Shown: in pieces, positions 35,312 through 44,016 of the stretch
Position numbering within the stretch: position 1 is the first letter of the stretch
Layout of the letters: each line of letters opens with the position of its first letter
Assembly: GCF_900143675.1 (NCBI RefSeq)
Contig: NZ_FRFC01000005.1
Location: 1-64,000, forward strand
Direction of reading: 5' to 3'
DNA length: 64,000 nucleotides
Source: Candidatus Nitrosotalea sinensis
GTDB lineage: Archaea > Thermoproteota > Nitrososphaeria > Nitrososphaerales > Nitrosopumilaceae
Position numbers and translations under genes: made by a program
The notes under the pieces: model-generated
The model's database searches: none
What the model was told of the DNA's origin: nothing
What the model saw: only the letters and a program-made list of their open reading frames with translations

Positions 35312-35353
35312 ATTTATGAATCAAGGTTAATCAAATGATCGTATGTTGACCAC

Positions 35354-36055
35354 ATGGAAACAGATATCAATAATTCAACAGGTCATGCTGACATGACAGT
35401 ACAGATAGGTGCAAAATCGCCCAATCTCAAGGTCTCAGAATGGGTACAAGGATTACCTACAAACATAGACAAAGAAAAAGACAATGTTGTTTTGGTGGAA
35501 GTCTTTCAGGTAAACTGTCCTGGTTGCTTCCTTTATGGTATTCCCCAAGCAATTGACATTTATCAAAAATATAGAAAGGAAGGAGTAACTGTACTTGGGG
35601 TTGCGACAGCATTTGAGGATTTTGACAAAAACACATTAGAGAATTTGCGATTGTTGCTCACCACAGGAGAAGTAATCGGCGAGACATTGAAGGCATTGGG
35701 TCAATACGGTCAACTCATAGACAAGAATAAGATTCCATACAAAATTCCATTCCCGGTTGCAATGGACATGCTCAAAAAGGAAGACGAACCCACAAGTCAA
35801 AGTAAGATTGACGAAATAATTAATGCAAACGTACCAAGTTACGAATCATACAGTCAGAATCAAAAGTTGGAAATTATTGAAAGAGTAAAACAATATCTAA
35901 AAAACAAAGAATATTCTGCTCAGACATTTGAAGAATTTGCATTAAGAGGAACACCATCATCCATACTCATAGACAAAAAAGGGATTCTCAGAGATGTATC
36001 ATTTGGTACAAACGATTTTCTTGAAGAAAACATAAAGAAACTATTAAACGAATAA
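35354..36055 (+). CDS. Redoxin/TlpA-like thioredoxin-fold protein
   Basis: A 233-residue thioredoxin-fold protein. The active site is CPGC in VFQVNCPGCFLYGIPQ, followed by GVTVLGVATAFEDFD and a late cis-Pro loop (RGTPSSILIDKKG). A helical insertion of about 90 residues separates the halves, as in AhpC/TSA-TlpA relatives. No signal peptide is seen, so it is cytoplasmic. An internal ATG at 35393 is an alternative start. It is divergent from the secreted Cys-containing pair, but a functional link is only suggestive. Confidence 0.82.
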   Translation: METDINNSTGHADMTVQIGAKSPNLKVSEWVQGLPTNIDKEKDNVVLVEVFQVNCPGCFLYGIPQAIDIYQKYRKEGVTVLGVATAFEDFDKNTLENLRLLLTTGEVIGETLKALGQYGQLIDKNKIPYKIPFPVAMDMLKKEDEPTSQSKIDEIINANVPSYESYSQNQKLEIIERVKQYLKNKEYSAQTFEEFALRGTPSSILIDKKGILRDVSFGTNDFLEENIKKLLNE

Positions 36056-36088
36056 TGTTTTTGAGTGACAATTTAGTACCAATTAGTC

Positions 36089-37081
36089 ATGTATACCACA
36101 TTTGACGAGACTAATCTTGACAAGATAGTAACTTTATTAAAATCTCATCAATCCAAATTCTTATCGGGAGAAAAGATAAGTCAGATACTGCAACTCAGCA
36201 GAGCTGCAGTCTGGAAGAATATCAAGATATTACAATCATTAGGATACAAGATAGAATCCAAGCCAAAGACAGGATACAAATTACATTCAAGATCTAACCT
36301 TTTGCTACCATGGGAAATTTCAGACGGTTTGCAGACCGACATCATAGGAAGAAAGATCTACTATTTCAATACAATTGACTCTACACAGAATTTTGCTCTG
36401 AGATTATCGGAATGGCCTCATGAAAACGGTTCTGTCATAATAGCAAAAAAGCAAACAAGGGGAAGAGGCAGATTAAATCGGAAATGGGTTTCACCAAGTG
36501 GAGGGATATGGCTATCAGTATTGTTAAAACCAAATTTTGATTCATCACATACATCATTGTTTCCCATGGCCACATCTCTTGCTCTTTCCATCGCAATTAA
36601 AAAAATACTGAAAATAGATACGCAACTCAAATGGCCAAATGACTTGACTATAAATGATAAAAAAGTAGCAGGCATACTAATTGACGCATCAATTGAATCA
36701 AATAAAATCGAATATTTGATAATTGGAGTTGGAATTAACTTCCAAGTAAAACCATCCGCAATAACAAGACAAATTAAAAATCAAAATTATGGTGTAGCAA
36801 CACTAGTGGAAAAAGAAAACAACAGCCAAGTAAAACTTGTACAACAATTCCTACTAGAATTGGAGCATGTGTACAATCAGATAATGTCAGGTCATGTTAG
36901 CAATATTCAGCAAAAATGGATCAAACGATCGTCTACAATCGGAAAAAACATTACAGCCACAACGACTACTGAAGTTCTCAGAGGAAAAGCCATTGGAATT
37001 GACAAGACAGGTGCTTTACTTTTATCAAAAGACGGTAAAATTCAAAAATTACTGGCAGCAGACATATCATACAAAACGTAG
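36089..37081 (+). CDS. birA: BirA: biotin-protein ligase with N-terminal HTH
   Basis: A 330-residue bifunctional protein. Residues 10-65 are a winged helix (LSGEKISQILQLSRAAVWKNI), which in BirA represses biotin genes. The ligase domain has GRGRLNRKWVSPSGG, which binds biotinyl-AMP, and KWPNDL with VAGILID; the C-terminal SH3-like cap ends in KDGKIQKLLAADIS. In this organism its key substrate should be the carrier protein of the acetyl/propionyl-CoA carboxylase in the 3HP/4HB cycle. No biotin synthesis genes are adjacent. Confidence 0.93.
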   Translation: MYTTFDETNLDKIVTLLKSHQSKFLSGEKISQILQLSRAAVWKNIKILQSLGYKIESKPKTGYKLHSRSNLLLPWEISDGLQTDIIGRKIYYFNTIDSTQNFALRLSEWPHENGSVIIAKKQTRGRGRLNRKWVSPSGGIWLSVLLKPNFDSSHTSLFPMATSLALSIAIKKILKIDTQLKWPNDLTINDKKVAGILIDASIESNKIEYLIIGVGINFQVKPSAITRQIKNQNYGVATLVEKENNSQVKLVQQFLLELEHVYNQIMSGHVSNIQQKWIKRSSTIGKNITATTTTEVLRGKAIGIDKTGALLLSKDGKIQKLLAADISYKT

Positions 37082-37082
37082 A

Positions 37083-37202
37083 TTATTTGTGAGAAATCAG
37101 TATAAGACTAGTTCCTATTAGAATTCCTGCCATTATCTCCATCCAATGCGGAAAGAGTAGCCTTCGCAAGAATATTTCAGCTGACTGGTTCATGTGAGTC
37201 AT
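37083..37202 (-). CDS. Possible small membrane protein (39 aa)
   Basis: A minus-strand frame from ATG at 37202 to TAA at 37083, starting 1 nt past the birA stop on the other strand. The product has an amphipathic, basic first half (AEIFLRRLLFPHWMEI) and one hydrophobic segment (MAGILIGTSLILIS) ending HK, a plausible single-pass inner-membrane protein. The frame stays open a little further upstream but without an ATG. No family recognised. Confidence 0.4.
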   Translation of the reverse strand: MTHMNQSAEIFLRRLLFPHWMEIMAGILIGTSLILISHK

Positions 37203-37334
37203 CCATAATTCATCATAATAGTGTTTTATCAGCTCTAGTCATTAAAACTCAGCTAGTTTTCTTACTTGACAAATGATTATGAACATAATCTGAAAAATAG
37301 TGAATTTTATTAAATATTAGATTCCCACTATGTA

Positions 37335-38174
37335 ATGAATATTTGCTGGGCAAACACAGATAGTTTTAATGAAGCAGATATAGTGGTAGTTGGAATTCCT
37401 GACGAGTCCAAATCACACGCACTAAGAAAAGGCACATCAGAAGCACCACATAAGATAAGAGAAATTTCAACAATAAGAGACACTTACAGAAGAGGTAATG
37501 ACATTTCAATAGGTTTACCGCTTGATGGCATTACTAAAAAAATTTATGATCATGGGAACATAGAACGAAACCAAGTAAGCGAGACTATAACCAAGATAGT
37601 TGCAGAGAAAAAGATCCCAATAGCAATCGGCGGGGATCATTCAATATCTACAGAGATAATAAAAGCAATATCAAGAAAATACGGTCCACTTTCTTTGGTA
37701 TATTTTGACGCTCATCCAGATTTTATAAGTTCAGTTCGCGGATATTATGGATCTGTGTTCTATGATGTTTTAGACAGCATAGACATTGAATCTAGCATAC
37801 AGATAGGAATTAGAACTCCAGAAAAAGAGGAGATTGATAATATTAAAAAATACAACATTGAAGTGGTCACTCCATTTGACATATCAAGAGACGGCATACA
37901 TAAAACAGAACAGAGAATAATGAATAAGCTTGGCAAAAATGTATACATTTCACTTGATATGGATGTGATAGATCCAGCGTTTGCTCCAGGTGTATCAGTA
38001 CCTGTACCACTAGGCTTGGGAAACATAGAGGTAACATATCTTCTAAAGGCTCTTGCAGCAAAAGGCATGTCAGGTTTGGACATAATGGAAACATGTCCAA
38101 ATTATGACATTAAAGACAGAACGTCACACCTGGTATCAAGAATAATTGGTGAAGTCATATCATCTGCAAGATAA
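37335..38174 (+). CDS. speB: Ureohydrolase (agmatinase/arginase family)
   Basis: A 279-residue binuclear manganese hydrolase. The metal ligands are in GGDHSIS, DAHPDF (normally DAHxD) and SLDMDVIDPAFAPG. Lengths and motifs fit agmatinase or related guanidino hydrolases; arginase-like and guanidinobutyrase activities cannot be excluded. It would release urea, which some ammonia oxidisers can use as an ammonia source, but no urease gene is in the window. An A/T-rich box (TTTTATTAAATATT) precedes the ATG. Confidence 0.9.
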   Translation: MNICWANTDSFNEADIVVVGIPDESKSHALRKGTSEAPHKIREISTIRDTYRRGNDISIGLPLDGITKKIYDHGNIERNQVSETITKIVAEKKIPIAIGGDHSISTEIIKAISRKYGPLSLVYFDAHPDFISSVRGYYGSVFYDVLDSIDIESSIQIGIRTPEKEEIDNIKKYNIEVVTPFDISRDGIHKTEQRIMNKLGKNVYISLDMDVIDPAFAPGVSVPVPLGLGNIEVTYLLKALAAKGMSGLDIMETCPNYDIKDRTSHLVSRIIGEVISSAR

Positions 38175-38219
38175 AACATAGCCAATACTTTTAACTGGCC
38201 ATCAGTCGTTTAGAAAATA

Positions 38220-38624
38220 ATGTTTTCACATTTCACCTTAAAACAAGCAAACGACATGCTGCCCACAATAATACAGAAATTTGACCATGTTGTCAAGATG
38301 AAAAATGAAATAAATAAAATCCAATCAGACTTTGGAACAAACCCAAAATATACTGCAAGTTTCAAGGATTACAGCATCAAGAAACAAGAATTGAATTCAG
38401 CCATAACCAATTTCTACAAATCAATTGAAGAATTAGAATCAACAGGAGTTTCAATAAAGAGCATTGATCAAGGATTGTTAGATTTCCCATCATTGATGTT
38501 CAATGAAGAAATCTGGCTATGTTGGAAACAAGGAGAAACTGAGATAAAATTCTGGCATGGAAAAGATGAGGGATTTAACGGCAGAAAACCAATTGAAAGT
38601 ATAGATCTAGAAAAGCTACGATAA
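38220..38624 (+). CDS. DUF2203 family protein
   Basis: A 134-residue protein beginning HFTLKQANDMLPTII, then a coiled segment, then the family core DQGLLDFPSLMFNEEIWLCWKQGE and IKFWHGKDEGFNGRKPI. This matches DUF2203, a widespread short family of unknown function with invariant Trp, Cys and His positions that may bind metal. It stands between the ureohydrolase and UbiA genes on the same strand, with gaps of about 45 nt either side. Confidence 0.85.
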   Translation: MFSHFTLKQANDMLPTIIQKFDHVVKMKNEINKIQSDFGTNPKYTASFKDYSIKKQELNSAITNFYKSIEELESTGVSIKSIDQGLLDFPSLMFNEEIWLCWKQGETEIKFWHGKDEGFNGRKPIESIDLEKLR

Positions 38625-38667
38625 TTCAAACAAATATCAAAATATCCCAGAACATAGTAAAGACATA

Positions 38668-39570
38668 ATGTTAAGAGTATGGCTAAGAGCAGTAAGAATA
38701 CGCTTTCTTCTTGCATCAATCATTTCAGTTTGCCTTGGTCTGGCAATAGATAGCTGGCAAAACAATACAATAGACATAGGATTTGCAGTACTGACCTTTA
38801 TTGGGGTAGCAGCACTTCATGCAAGCGTAGATCTTCTCAATGATTACTGGGATTTTAAAAGACAGATAGACACAGACACTCAGAGAACTAAATTTAGTGG
38901 CGGAACAGGAGTCTTGCCAGAAGGACTGCTAAAACCAAAACAAGTGTATCATGCAGGAGTGATCATGCTCATAATAGGTTCTATCATAGGAGTATTTTTC
39001 GTAATTGAGAAAGGAATAACCATTGCAATAATTTTGGGATTTGCAATTGTTTCCATCTATTTCTATTCTACAAGAATAGTAGATTCTGGCTTGGGAGAGA
39101 TATTTGTTGCAATAAAAGGTTCCATGATAGTACTTGGAACATACTTTGTTCAGAGTGGACACATAGCAACAGATCCCATAATTGCAGGAATTGTTTCAGG
39201 AATTCTTTCATCAACGGTGTTGTTTGTGAATTCTTTTCCAGATCACGATGCTGATAAAAAGCATGGAAGAAAGACACTAGTCATAATACTGGGTAAAAAT
39301 AGAGCTTCGTCCATAGTTTGGATTTTCCCAATTGCCATATATGGAATCATACTAGGAACTACAATTACCGGAATATTCCCCACAATTACACTTGTTACGT
39401 TTGCTACAATTCCTATTGCAATAAAATCAGGAATTTTGCTTAAAAGACATTATGACAACAGTGAAAAAATTGTAGACATAATGGAAAAATTTGTTACATA
39501 CAGCAGGATAACTGGAATCTTATTTGCAATCTCTTTTGTGATAGAAATAATATTGAAAAACTTTCAGTAG
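38668..39570 (+). CDS. UbiA-family prenyltransferase
   Basis: A 300-residue integral membrane protein with about 8-9 hydrophobic helices. The two Asp-rich prenyl-diphosphate motifs are NDYWDFKRQID (near residue 58) and FPDHDADKKHGRKT (near residue 190). It attaches an isoprenoid chain to an acceptor; with the short MenA-like motif spacing, a naphthoquinone-type acceptor is likely but unproven. Archaeal homologues also act in lipid or haem synthesis. Confidence 0.88.
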   Translation: MLRVWLRAVRIRFLLASIISVCLGLAIDSWQNNTIDIGFAVLTFIGVAALHASVDLLNDYWDFKRQIDTDTQRTKFSGGTGVLPEGLLKPKQVYHAGVIMLIIGSIIGVFFVIEKGITIAIILGFAIVSIYFYSTRIVDSGLGEIFVAIKGSMIVLGTYFVQSGHIATDPIIAGIVSGILSSTVLFVNSFPDHDADKKHGRKTLVIILGKNRASSIVWIFPIAIYGIILGTTITGIFPTITLVTFATIPIAIKSGILLKRHYDNSEKIVDIMEKFVTYSRITGILFAISFVIEIILKNFQ

Positions 39571-39600
39571 AATTAAATCATCTTTGTCTTCATTTAGTTT

Positions 39601-40707
39601 ATGACACCAGGGTTTGCAACACCAGACGGTACTGCCAATTTTGCAAAAAAACAGGTAAATGTAGCAAAAAATCATTTCAAGAAATTTGCAGGATTGACCC
39701 TCTCATCTGTTGGAATAGGAACATACCTTGGAAACCCAGACGATATGACAGACAAACTAGTTAATGAAGCAATCAAGGCATCAATAAAATCAGGAATAAA
39801 CGTGATTGATACTGCCATCAATTACAGATCTCAAAAAGCAGAAAGAGTAGTAGGACGTGCTATTTCAGAGATTATCCAGTCAGGAGAATTAAAGAGAGAA
39901 GAAATCTTCATCAGCACAAAGAATGGATATGTTACAAATGATGGAGATGTTAAAGAGGATTTTTGGATAAACATACAAAACACACTGGTAAAGCCAGGAG
40001 TGATACAACCAGGAGACATATCATCAGGATATCATTGTATGACAATACCATATTTACAAGATCAGCTCAAGCGCAGTCTAAAAAACATGGATTTAGATTG
40101 TATAGATTTGATATACATACACAATGCTGCTGAAGGTCAGCTGCAAGACATTTCAAAAGAAGAATTTATCAAAAAATTAGAGAGTGTCTTTGAGTTTTAC
40201 GAAGAACAAAGACGAAGCGGATTCATCAAGCATTACGGCATGGCAACATGGGATTGTTTCAGAGTGGCTCAAGACAATCCACAGTATCTCCCAATTACAG
40301 AAATTGTGGAACTGGCAAAAAAAGTAGGAGGCAAAGATAACGGGTTTAGATTCATTCAGCTTCCATACAACATGTATCTTGACCAAGCACTTACTATGAA
40401 AAATCAAAAAGTTGGAGAAGAACAATGTAGCATATTGGAAGCTGCAATCAAACTTGGCATCGGAGTGTTTGCAAGTGTACCGCTTATGCAATCAAAATTG
40501 CTTGGACCAAACATAATACCAGAATTTGGAGGAATGTCAAGACCGTCACATAGAGCAATACAGTTTGTTAGATCCACTCCAGGAATCATTGCTCCTTTAG
40601 TGGGACAAAAATCTCAAGAACATGTACAAGAGAATTTGAGCATCGTGAATACTCCAGTTTTAAATGAGGGAGAATTTTCAGATCTGATAAAGAAATTATC
40701 ATCGTAA
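39601..40707 (+). CDS. Aldo/keto reductase
   Basis: A 368-residue TIM-barrel NADPH oxidoreductase. The tetrad is visible: Asp in VIDTAINY with Tyr three positions on, Lys in ISTKNGY and His in YIHNA. The C-terminal cofactor loop lies near STPGIIAPLVGQKS. An insertion of about 40 residues follows the Lys segment. The substrate is unknown. It follows ubiA by 30 nt on the same strand and may be cotranscribed. Confidence 0.9.
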   Translation: MTPGFATPDGTANFAKKQVNVAKNHFKKFAGLTLSSVGIGTYLGNPDDMTDKLVNEAIKASIKSGINVIDTAINYRSQKAERVVGRAISEIIQSGELKREEIFISTKNGYVTNDGDVKEDFWINIQNTLVKPGVIQPGDISSGYHCMTIPYLQDQLKRSLKNMDLDCIDLIYIHNAAEGQLQDISKEEFIKKLESVFEFYEEQRRSGFIKHYGMATWDCFRVAQDNPQYLPITEIVELAKKVGGKDNGFRFIQLPYNMYLDQALTMKNQKVGEEQCSILEAAIKLGIGVFASVPLMQSKLLGPNIIPEFGGMSRPSHRAIQFVRSTPGIIAPLVGQKSQEHVQENLSIVNTPVLNEGEFSDLIKKLSS

Positions 40708-40745
40708 TTGTAAGTTTTAAATACAAACACAAGACGAATCTCAAT

Positions 40746-40892
40746 ATGCCAGTTGACCCAGTATGTGGAATTGAGTTGGATGAAAGTCTTGCATTAGTTT
40801 ATGAACATGAAGGTAAGAAATACTATTTCTGCTGTCACGGCTGTAAGAGGATTTTTACAAAGAAACCTAACAAGTGGAAGAAATCTAAATAG
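40746..40892 (+). CDS. YHS-domain metal-binding protein
   Basis: A 48-residue protein with the YHS pattern: DPVCGIELDES, then YYFCCHGCKRIF and a basic end. Cys7, Cys29, Cys30 and Cys33 with His31 are the candidate metal ligands. Free-standing YHS domains occur with copper and heavy-metal proteins. The TTTTAAATAC box about 25-30 nt upstream gives it a promoter. Its last 8 nt overlap the end of the convergent asparagine-synthetase-like gene. Confidence 0.85.
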   Translation: MPVDPVCGIELDESLALVYEHEGKKYYFCCHGCKRIFTKKPNKWKKSK

Positions 40893-41835
40893 GATAGCTT
40901 CCACACATACGACAGAAATGAGAACCTGCACTTAGTGCATAATTACAATTAGGACACTTCGTATCAGAATCATACAAAGTGGATGGAATGGAAAAATACT
41001 TGCGATATAGTTCATAATAATACAATGATTCTTTTGATGCTAGTCGGACATTTTCGTTTTCTGCGTAATATTGTGATTTTTGTAGAAACAAAATATCAGG
41101 TATCAAATTGTCAATAAAAGATGTAAGTCCACTAGTGCCAGAACCATCCTGCATTGCAAATTTATCTCTCCAGATTATTGATTCTGGCAAATCATTTTCA
41201 AATGCCTTACGGAGTATCCATTTACCATATCTTTTCCCTTTTTCATCTCTAACTTTTAGGCCAGACGGCATATTCTTTGCATACTCTGAAACAATAGGAT
41301 CTAAAAATGGAGCATGAAGAGATATGCCAATTGCATCAGCAATGGATTTAGATGGAAAGTGCATTACACGCCAGATTCTTTCCAGATCTTTTTCTAATTC
41401 AGTTTGTGACATTTTTTTGAAAAAATTATACCCTGCAAATAGCTCGTCTGCCCCATCACCAGTCATTATGGAATCACACCCAGATCTCTTGGCAGAGTTC
41501 ATTGTAAGGTATACTACAATGTTATTACGAATCTCAATTGGATTGAAGACTTTGAGGATTTTGATCGTCTCTTCTGCTGCAGAAAGTAGATCGTCTACAT
41601 TAGCAGATATTATATCAAGTTGTAGATCTTTTATTTTTGCAACAAGTTGCGCGTTGACAAGATCGGTAGAGACGAAATCTTTTGCAATCATAGTAAATGC
41701 ATTCATTGTCTTATTTTCAGTACAGGAGGCAAGAATAGAGCTGTCCAATCCCCCAGATAGCGCAATAGAATCAGAACTATGACGTTGTACAGATTTATTC
41801 ACTAGTATTCTTATTTTAGAAAGGATCTCTTGCAA
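40885..41835 (-). CDS. Asparagine-synthetase-like PP-loop protein with zinc ribbon
   Basis: A 316-residue protein holding only the synthetase half of AsnB. PP-loop SGGLDSS (27-33), TGDGADELFAGY and the SLHAPFLDP segment match the family. The N-terminal glutaminase domain is absent, so ammonia would be used directly or the substrate is different. The C-terminus adds a zinc ribbon (CPNCNYALSAGSHFCRMCG) not found in AsnB. Asparagine synthesis or amidation of another carboxylate is possible. A promoter lies in the gap shared with the divergent HTH gene. Confidence 0.82.
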   Translation of the reverse strand: MQEILSKIRILVNKSVQRHSSDSIALSGGLDSSILASCTENKTMNAFTMIAKDFVSTDLVNAQLVAKIKDLQLDIISANVDDLLSAAEETIKILKVFNPIEIRNNIVVYLTMNSAKRSGCDSIMTGDGADELFAGYNFFKKMSQTELEKDLERIWRVMHFPSKSIADAIGISLHAPFLDPIVSEYAKNMPSGLKVRDEKGKRYGKWILRKAFENDLPESIIWRDKFAMQDGSGTSGLTSFIDNLIPDILFLQKSQYYAENENVRLASKESLYYYELYRKYFSIPSTLYDSDTKCPNCNYALSAGSHFCRMCGSYPI

Positions 41836-41888
41836 TCGACAACTGTGATTTTGTCTCTAAATTAAATTATCACGAAAAATATGACTAG

Positions 41889-41904
41889 GTTTAAATATTT
41901 TATA
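41889..41904 (+). promoter_or_regulatory. TATA-like box before GTG-start regulator
   Basis: GTTTAAATATTTTATA is centred about 25 nt before the GTG at 41920, supporting a leaderless mRNA and that start. Confidence 0.5.
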
Positions 41905-41919
41905 ACAACATTTTTTCAT

Positions 41920-42339
41920 GTGCTTCTCCCATCAGAAATAGAGACCAAAACACTCATACCGGCATTAAGGGCAATATTGGCAAAGAAACTCATAGAAGAA
42001 CACAAGATAAGAGAAGAAGAGGTGTCGAAATTATTGGGCGTGACACAGGCAGCAATCAGCAATTATGTCAGAGGCACGCGAGGAGATCCCGTTTTGATTA
42101 ACAAACTATTATCAGTAAAAGAGGTTGCAGACATGTTAAACGACATAGCAAACAATCTTGCATCAAAGATGGCATACACGCCTGCTAGTCTTTCTAAATT
42201 CATAGGGCTATGCAATTACATCAAATCAAGTTTGCTAATTTGCGACATACACCACAAACTTGAATCAAACATAGATGAAGCAGTATGTAAGGAATGTGAA
42301 AATATGTTGTTGAAAGGTCCAGGAAATTCTTCTTTCTAG
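41920..42339 (+). CDS. XRE-like helix-turn-helix regulator
   Basis: A 139-residue regulator. IPALRAILAKKLIEEHKIREE leads to an HTH (VSKLLGVTQAAISNYVRGTRG), followed by a helical domain and a C-terminal region with CDIHH and VCKECENML cysteines that may bind zinc. Close relatives are common single-copy regulators in this phylum; targets unknown. The frame runs up to 41881, but a leaderless GTG at 41920 fits both the promoter and the family start (LLPSEIETKTLIPALR). It overlaps the Alba-like gene end by 4 nt. Confidence 0.85.
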   Translation: MLLPSEIETKTLIPALRAILAKKLIEEHKIREEEVSKLLGVTQAAISNYVRGTRGDPVLINKLLSVKEVADMLNDIANNLASKMAYTPASLSKFIGLCNYIKSSLLICDIHHKLESNIDEAVCKECENMLLKGPGNSSF

Positions 42340-42692
42340 TTAGTCTTCATTATTACAATTTTTATAATTGAAAGTAGTGGTTTGTCATCTGTTTCTTCAC
42401 TATCTACAACAATATCAAGAATTTTTGAATTTCCCTTCATCATATTTTCTGTGATTACATTAGCAACTGCTACAGCAGTAGGAATAGAGTGACCTTTGGC
42501 TACAAGTGTGACAGTTTTGTATTTTACAAGATCGGTCAATATGTCAAGGGCGCATGGAACTATATCTTGTTGATAAATTGTTACAACATGGCCTTCGGCA
42601 TATGGAGAATTGTTCAACTGGATTTTTTCTACGCCACTCATCAAAACACTACCACCACCATTTCTGCATTCTATTAAAGTTTTATCGACCAT
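42336..42692 (-). CDS. albA: Alba-family DNA/RNA-binding protein
   Basis: A 118-residue protein whose last 90 residues follow the Alba fold order: an opening strand (VVTIYQQD), helix (CALDILTDLVKYK), strand and loop VTLVAKGHSIPTAVAVANVITE (quoted short of the full match), and closing strands. Alba proteins coat DNA and RNA in archaea. The lysine position modified in crenarchaeal Alba is not evident. It starts 7 nt after rpoK, so the two are cotranscribed. A later in-frame ATG (residue 18) is possible. Confidence 0.75.
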   Translation of the reverse strand: MVDKTLIECRNGGGSVLMSGVEKIQLNNSPYAEGHVVTIYQQDIVPCALDILTDLVKYKTVTLVAKGHSIPTAVAVANVITENMMKGNSKILDIVVDSEETDDKPLLSIIKIVIMKTN

Positions 42693-42699
42693 TCATCCA

Positions 42700-43203
42700 T
42701 TAGTCAAAAAGATCGATAGGAATATTCTGAAAATCGCCATTTGGTAATACACGTCTAATTGTGATTGGGATCACTCGTTTTTCAAGTTCGGCATATGCAA
42801 GATCAAGAGATGTAGCCACATCTTTTGGGACAGAGATGAAAGGTGGTGCTCCCAATGACAGCTGTAATGCTCTAGCACCTAGTATTCTTGCTTTTTCAAA
42901 TCTAGTCAAAGTAGGAGGACCAATCATTATTTTGCCTTTACCAGTGGTCTCATATTCCACAGGTTCATGAACTGGATCAATATCAATAATCTCACGTGCG
43001 TCAATTATCTTTTGTAATCTTTCTTGTTCAGCTATCTCTTCTGCACTTAGCTCTTTCTTTCCTTTCTTTCCAGGCTTGACCTCTTCTTCTTCCTCAACTG
43101 GTGTTTCAGTTGCCTCAACTACCGGACCTAAAACTGGTTCTTCATCTTCTATTGGCTGAACCTCTTCGGTATCTACACTTACTTCCTCAGGTTCATCCGA
43201 CAT
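42700..43203 (-). CDS. rpoK: RNA polymerase subunit K (Rpo6/RPB6)
   Basis: A 167-residue subunit. The conserved C-terminal RPB6 core is LTRFEKARILGARALQLSLGAPP then ISVP and PITIRRVLPNGDFQNIPIDLF; it clamps and stabilises the largest RNA polymerase subunit. The N-terminal 85 residues are strongly acidic and Pro/Val/Glu-rich with a Lys patch (KPGKKGKKE), longer than most archaeal RpoK. It shares one TATA core with the divergent gene at 43255 and is followed by the Alba-like gene. Confidence 0.93.
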   Translation of the reverse strand: MSDEPEEVSVDTEEVQPIEDEEPVLGPVVEATETPVEEEEEVKPGKKGKKELSAEEIAEQERLQKIIDAREIIDIDPVHEPVEYETTGKGKIMIGPPTLTRFEKARILGARALQLSLGAPPFISVPKDVATSLDLAYAELEKRVIPITIRRVLPNGDFQNIPIDLFD

Positions 43204-43224
43204 TGAAGACTTGGATAAAGAAAC

Positions 43225-43235
43225 GTTATATATTC
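43225..43235. promoter_or_regulatory. One TATA core serving two divergent genes
   Basis: GTTATATATTC is centred near 43230. That is about 25 nt before the rightward ATG at 43255 and 27 nt before the rpoK ATG at 43203. No other A/T-rich box is visible in the 51-nt gap. Confidence 0.55.
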
Positions 43236-43254
43236 ATAATCCTTCTCCACAAAA

Positions 43255-43638
43255 ATGAGCGCAGGATCTGTTTCTAAGATTGATCTGACCTTATCACTGA
43301 AGAATAAATCTACTTTTACCCTAGAATTGAAGAGACATCTTGCCCCAAAAACAGTTGGAACGATATCTAGATCCATTCCACTTGAGGGTAATGCTCACAT
43401 GATGGGCTCAAGTATTGCATATGTAGACACTGCCATCAAAACAGGAGGGGAGAAGCTAAAAACCCAGTTCAAGAAAGGAGATATTGCTTTTTTGGCTGCA
43501 AATGGTTCAATCTGTTTTTTCATCGAGGACGTATCATCAACCAAACCAATGACATTGATTGGAAAAGTAACAGCAAATCTTGAAAATCTAAAAGTAAAAC
43601 CTGGAGATATTTTTACAATAACTCAAGCTGGAACGTAA
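43255..43638 (+). CDS. Cyclophilin-like fold protein (DUF369-type)
   Basis: A 127-residue beta-rich protein: FTLELKRHLAPKTVGTISRSIPL, then AYVDTAIKTGGEKLKTQFKKGDIAF and ICFFIED. The pattern fits the small cyclophilin-like family of archaea and Thermotoga, which lacks the proline-isomerase catalytic arginine. Function unknown. It ends inside the S25e coding sequence on the other strand (16-nt overlap). Confidence 0.75.
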   Translation: MSAGSVSKIDLTLSLKNKSTFTLELKRHLAPKTVGTISRSIPLEGNAHMMGSSIAYVDTAIKTGGEKLKTQFKKGDIAFLAANGSICFFIEDVSSTKPMTLIGKVTANLENLKVKPGDIFTITQAGT

Positions 43639-43937
43639 ATATGGTGTCCGCTATATCCACCGACTCTTTTAACAGTGCCTTTCTTTAGCAGATTTTGCAG
43701 TAATGCATTAGCTGCTGAAATTTTTACATTAGTCTGTCTGGATAATTCTTGTGCCGTGAAAACCTTTGCACCCTTTATGAAATTCATTGCTTGTCCTTCA
43801 TCTATAATAACAGATATTGTGTTTGCCTTGGGTTTTTGATCTTTTCTGTCACCCTTCTTTTGTCCTTCCTTCTTTGCAGTTTCTGCTGCTTGAGACTTTT
43901 CTGCCTGTGCCGGAGATTGTTTCTTTCCTCCACCCAT
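43623..43937 (-). CDS. rps25e: 30S ribosomal protein S25e
   Basis: A 104-residue basic protein with a Lys/Gln-rich N-terminus and the winged-helix core VFTAQELSRQTNVKISAANALL followed by LKKGTVKRVGGYSGHHIYVP, diagnostic for archaeal/eukaryotic S25e. It binds the small-subunit head. The promoter shows TTTATAAATAG read leftward, about 26-30 nt from the ATG. It converges with the cyclophilin-like gene. Confidence 0.94.
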   Translation of the reverse strand: MGGGKKQSPAQAEKSQAAETAKKEGQKKGDRKDQKPKANTISVIIDEGQAMNFIKGAKVFTAQELSRQTNVKISAANALLQNLLKKGTVKRVGGYSGHHIYVPA

Positions 43938-44016
43938 ATCAGAGTCTCTTCTACTCCTATTTATAAACGAACAAAATTTGAGAAATTCTAAATACTAGCA
44001 AATGATGTTTTTGGGC

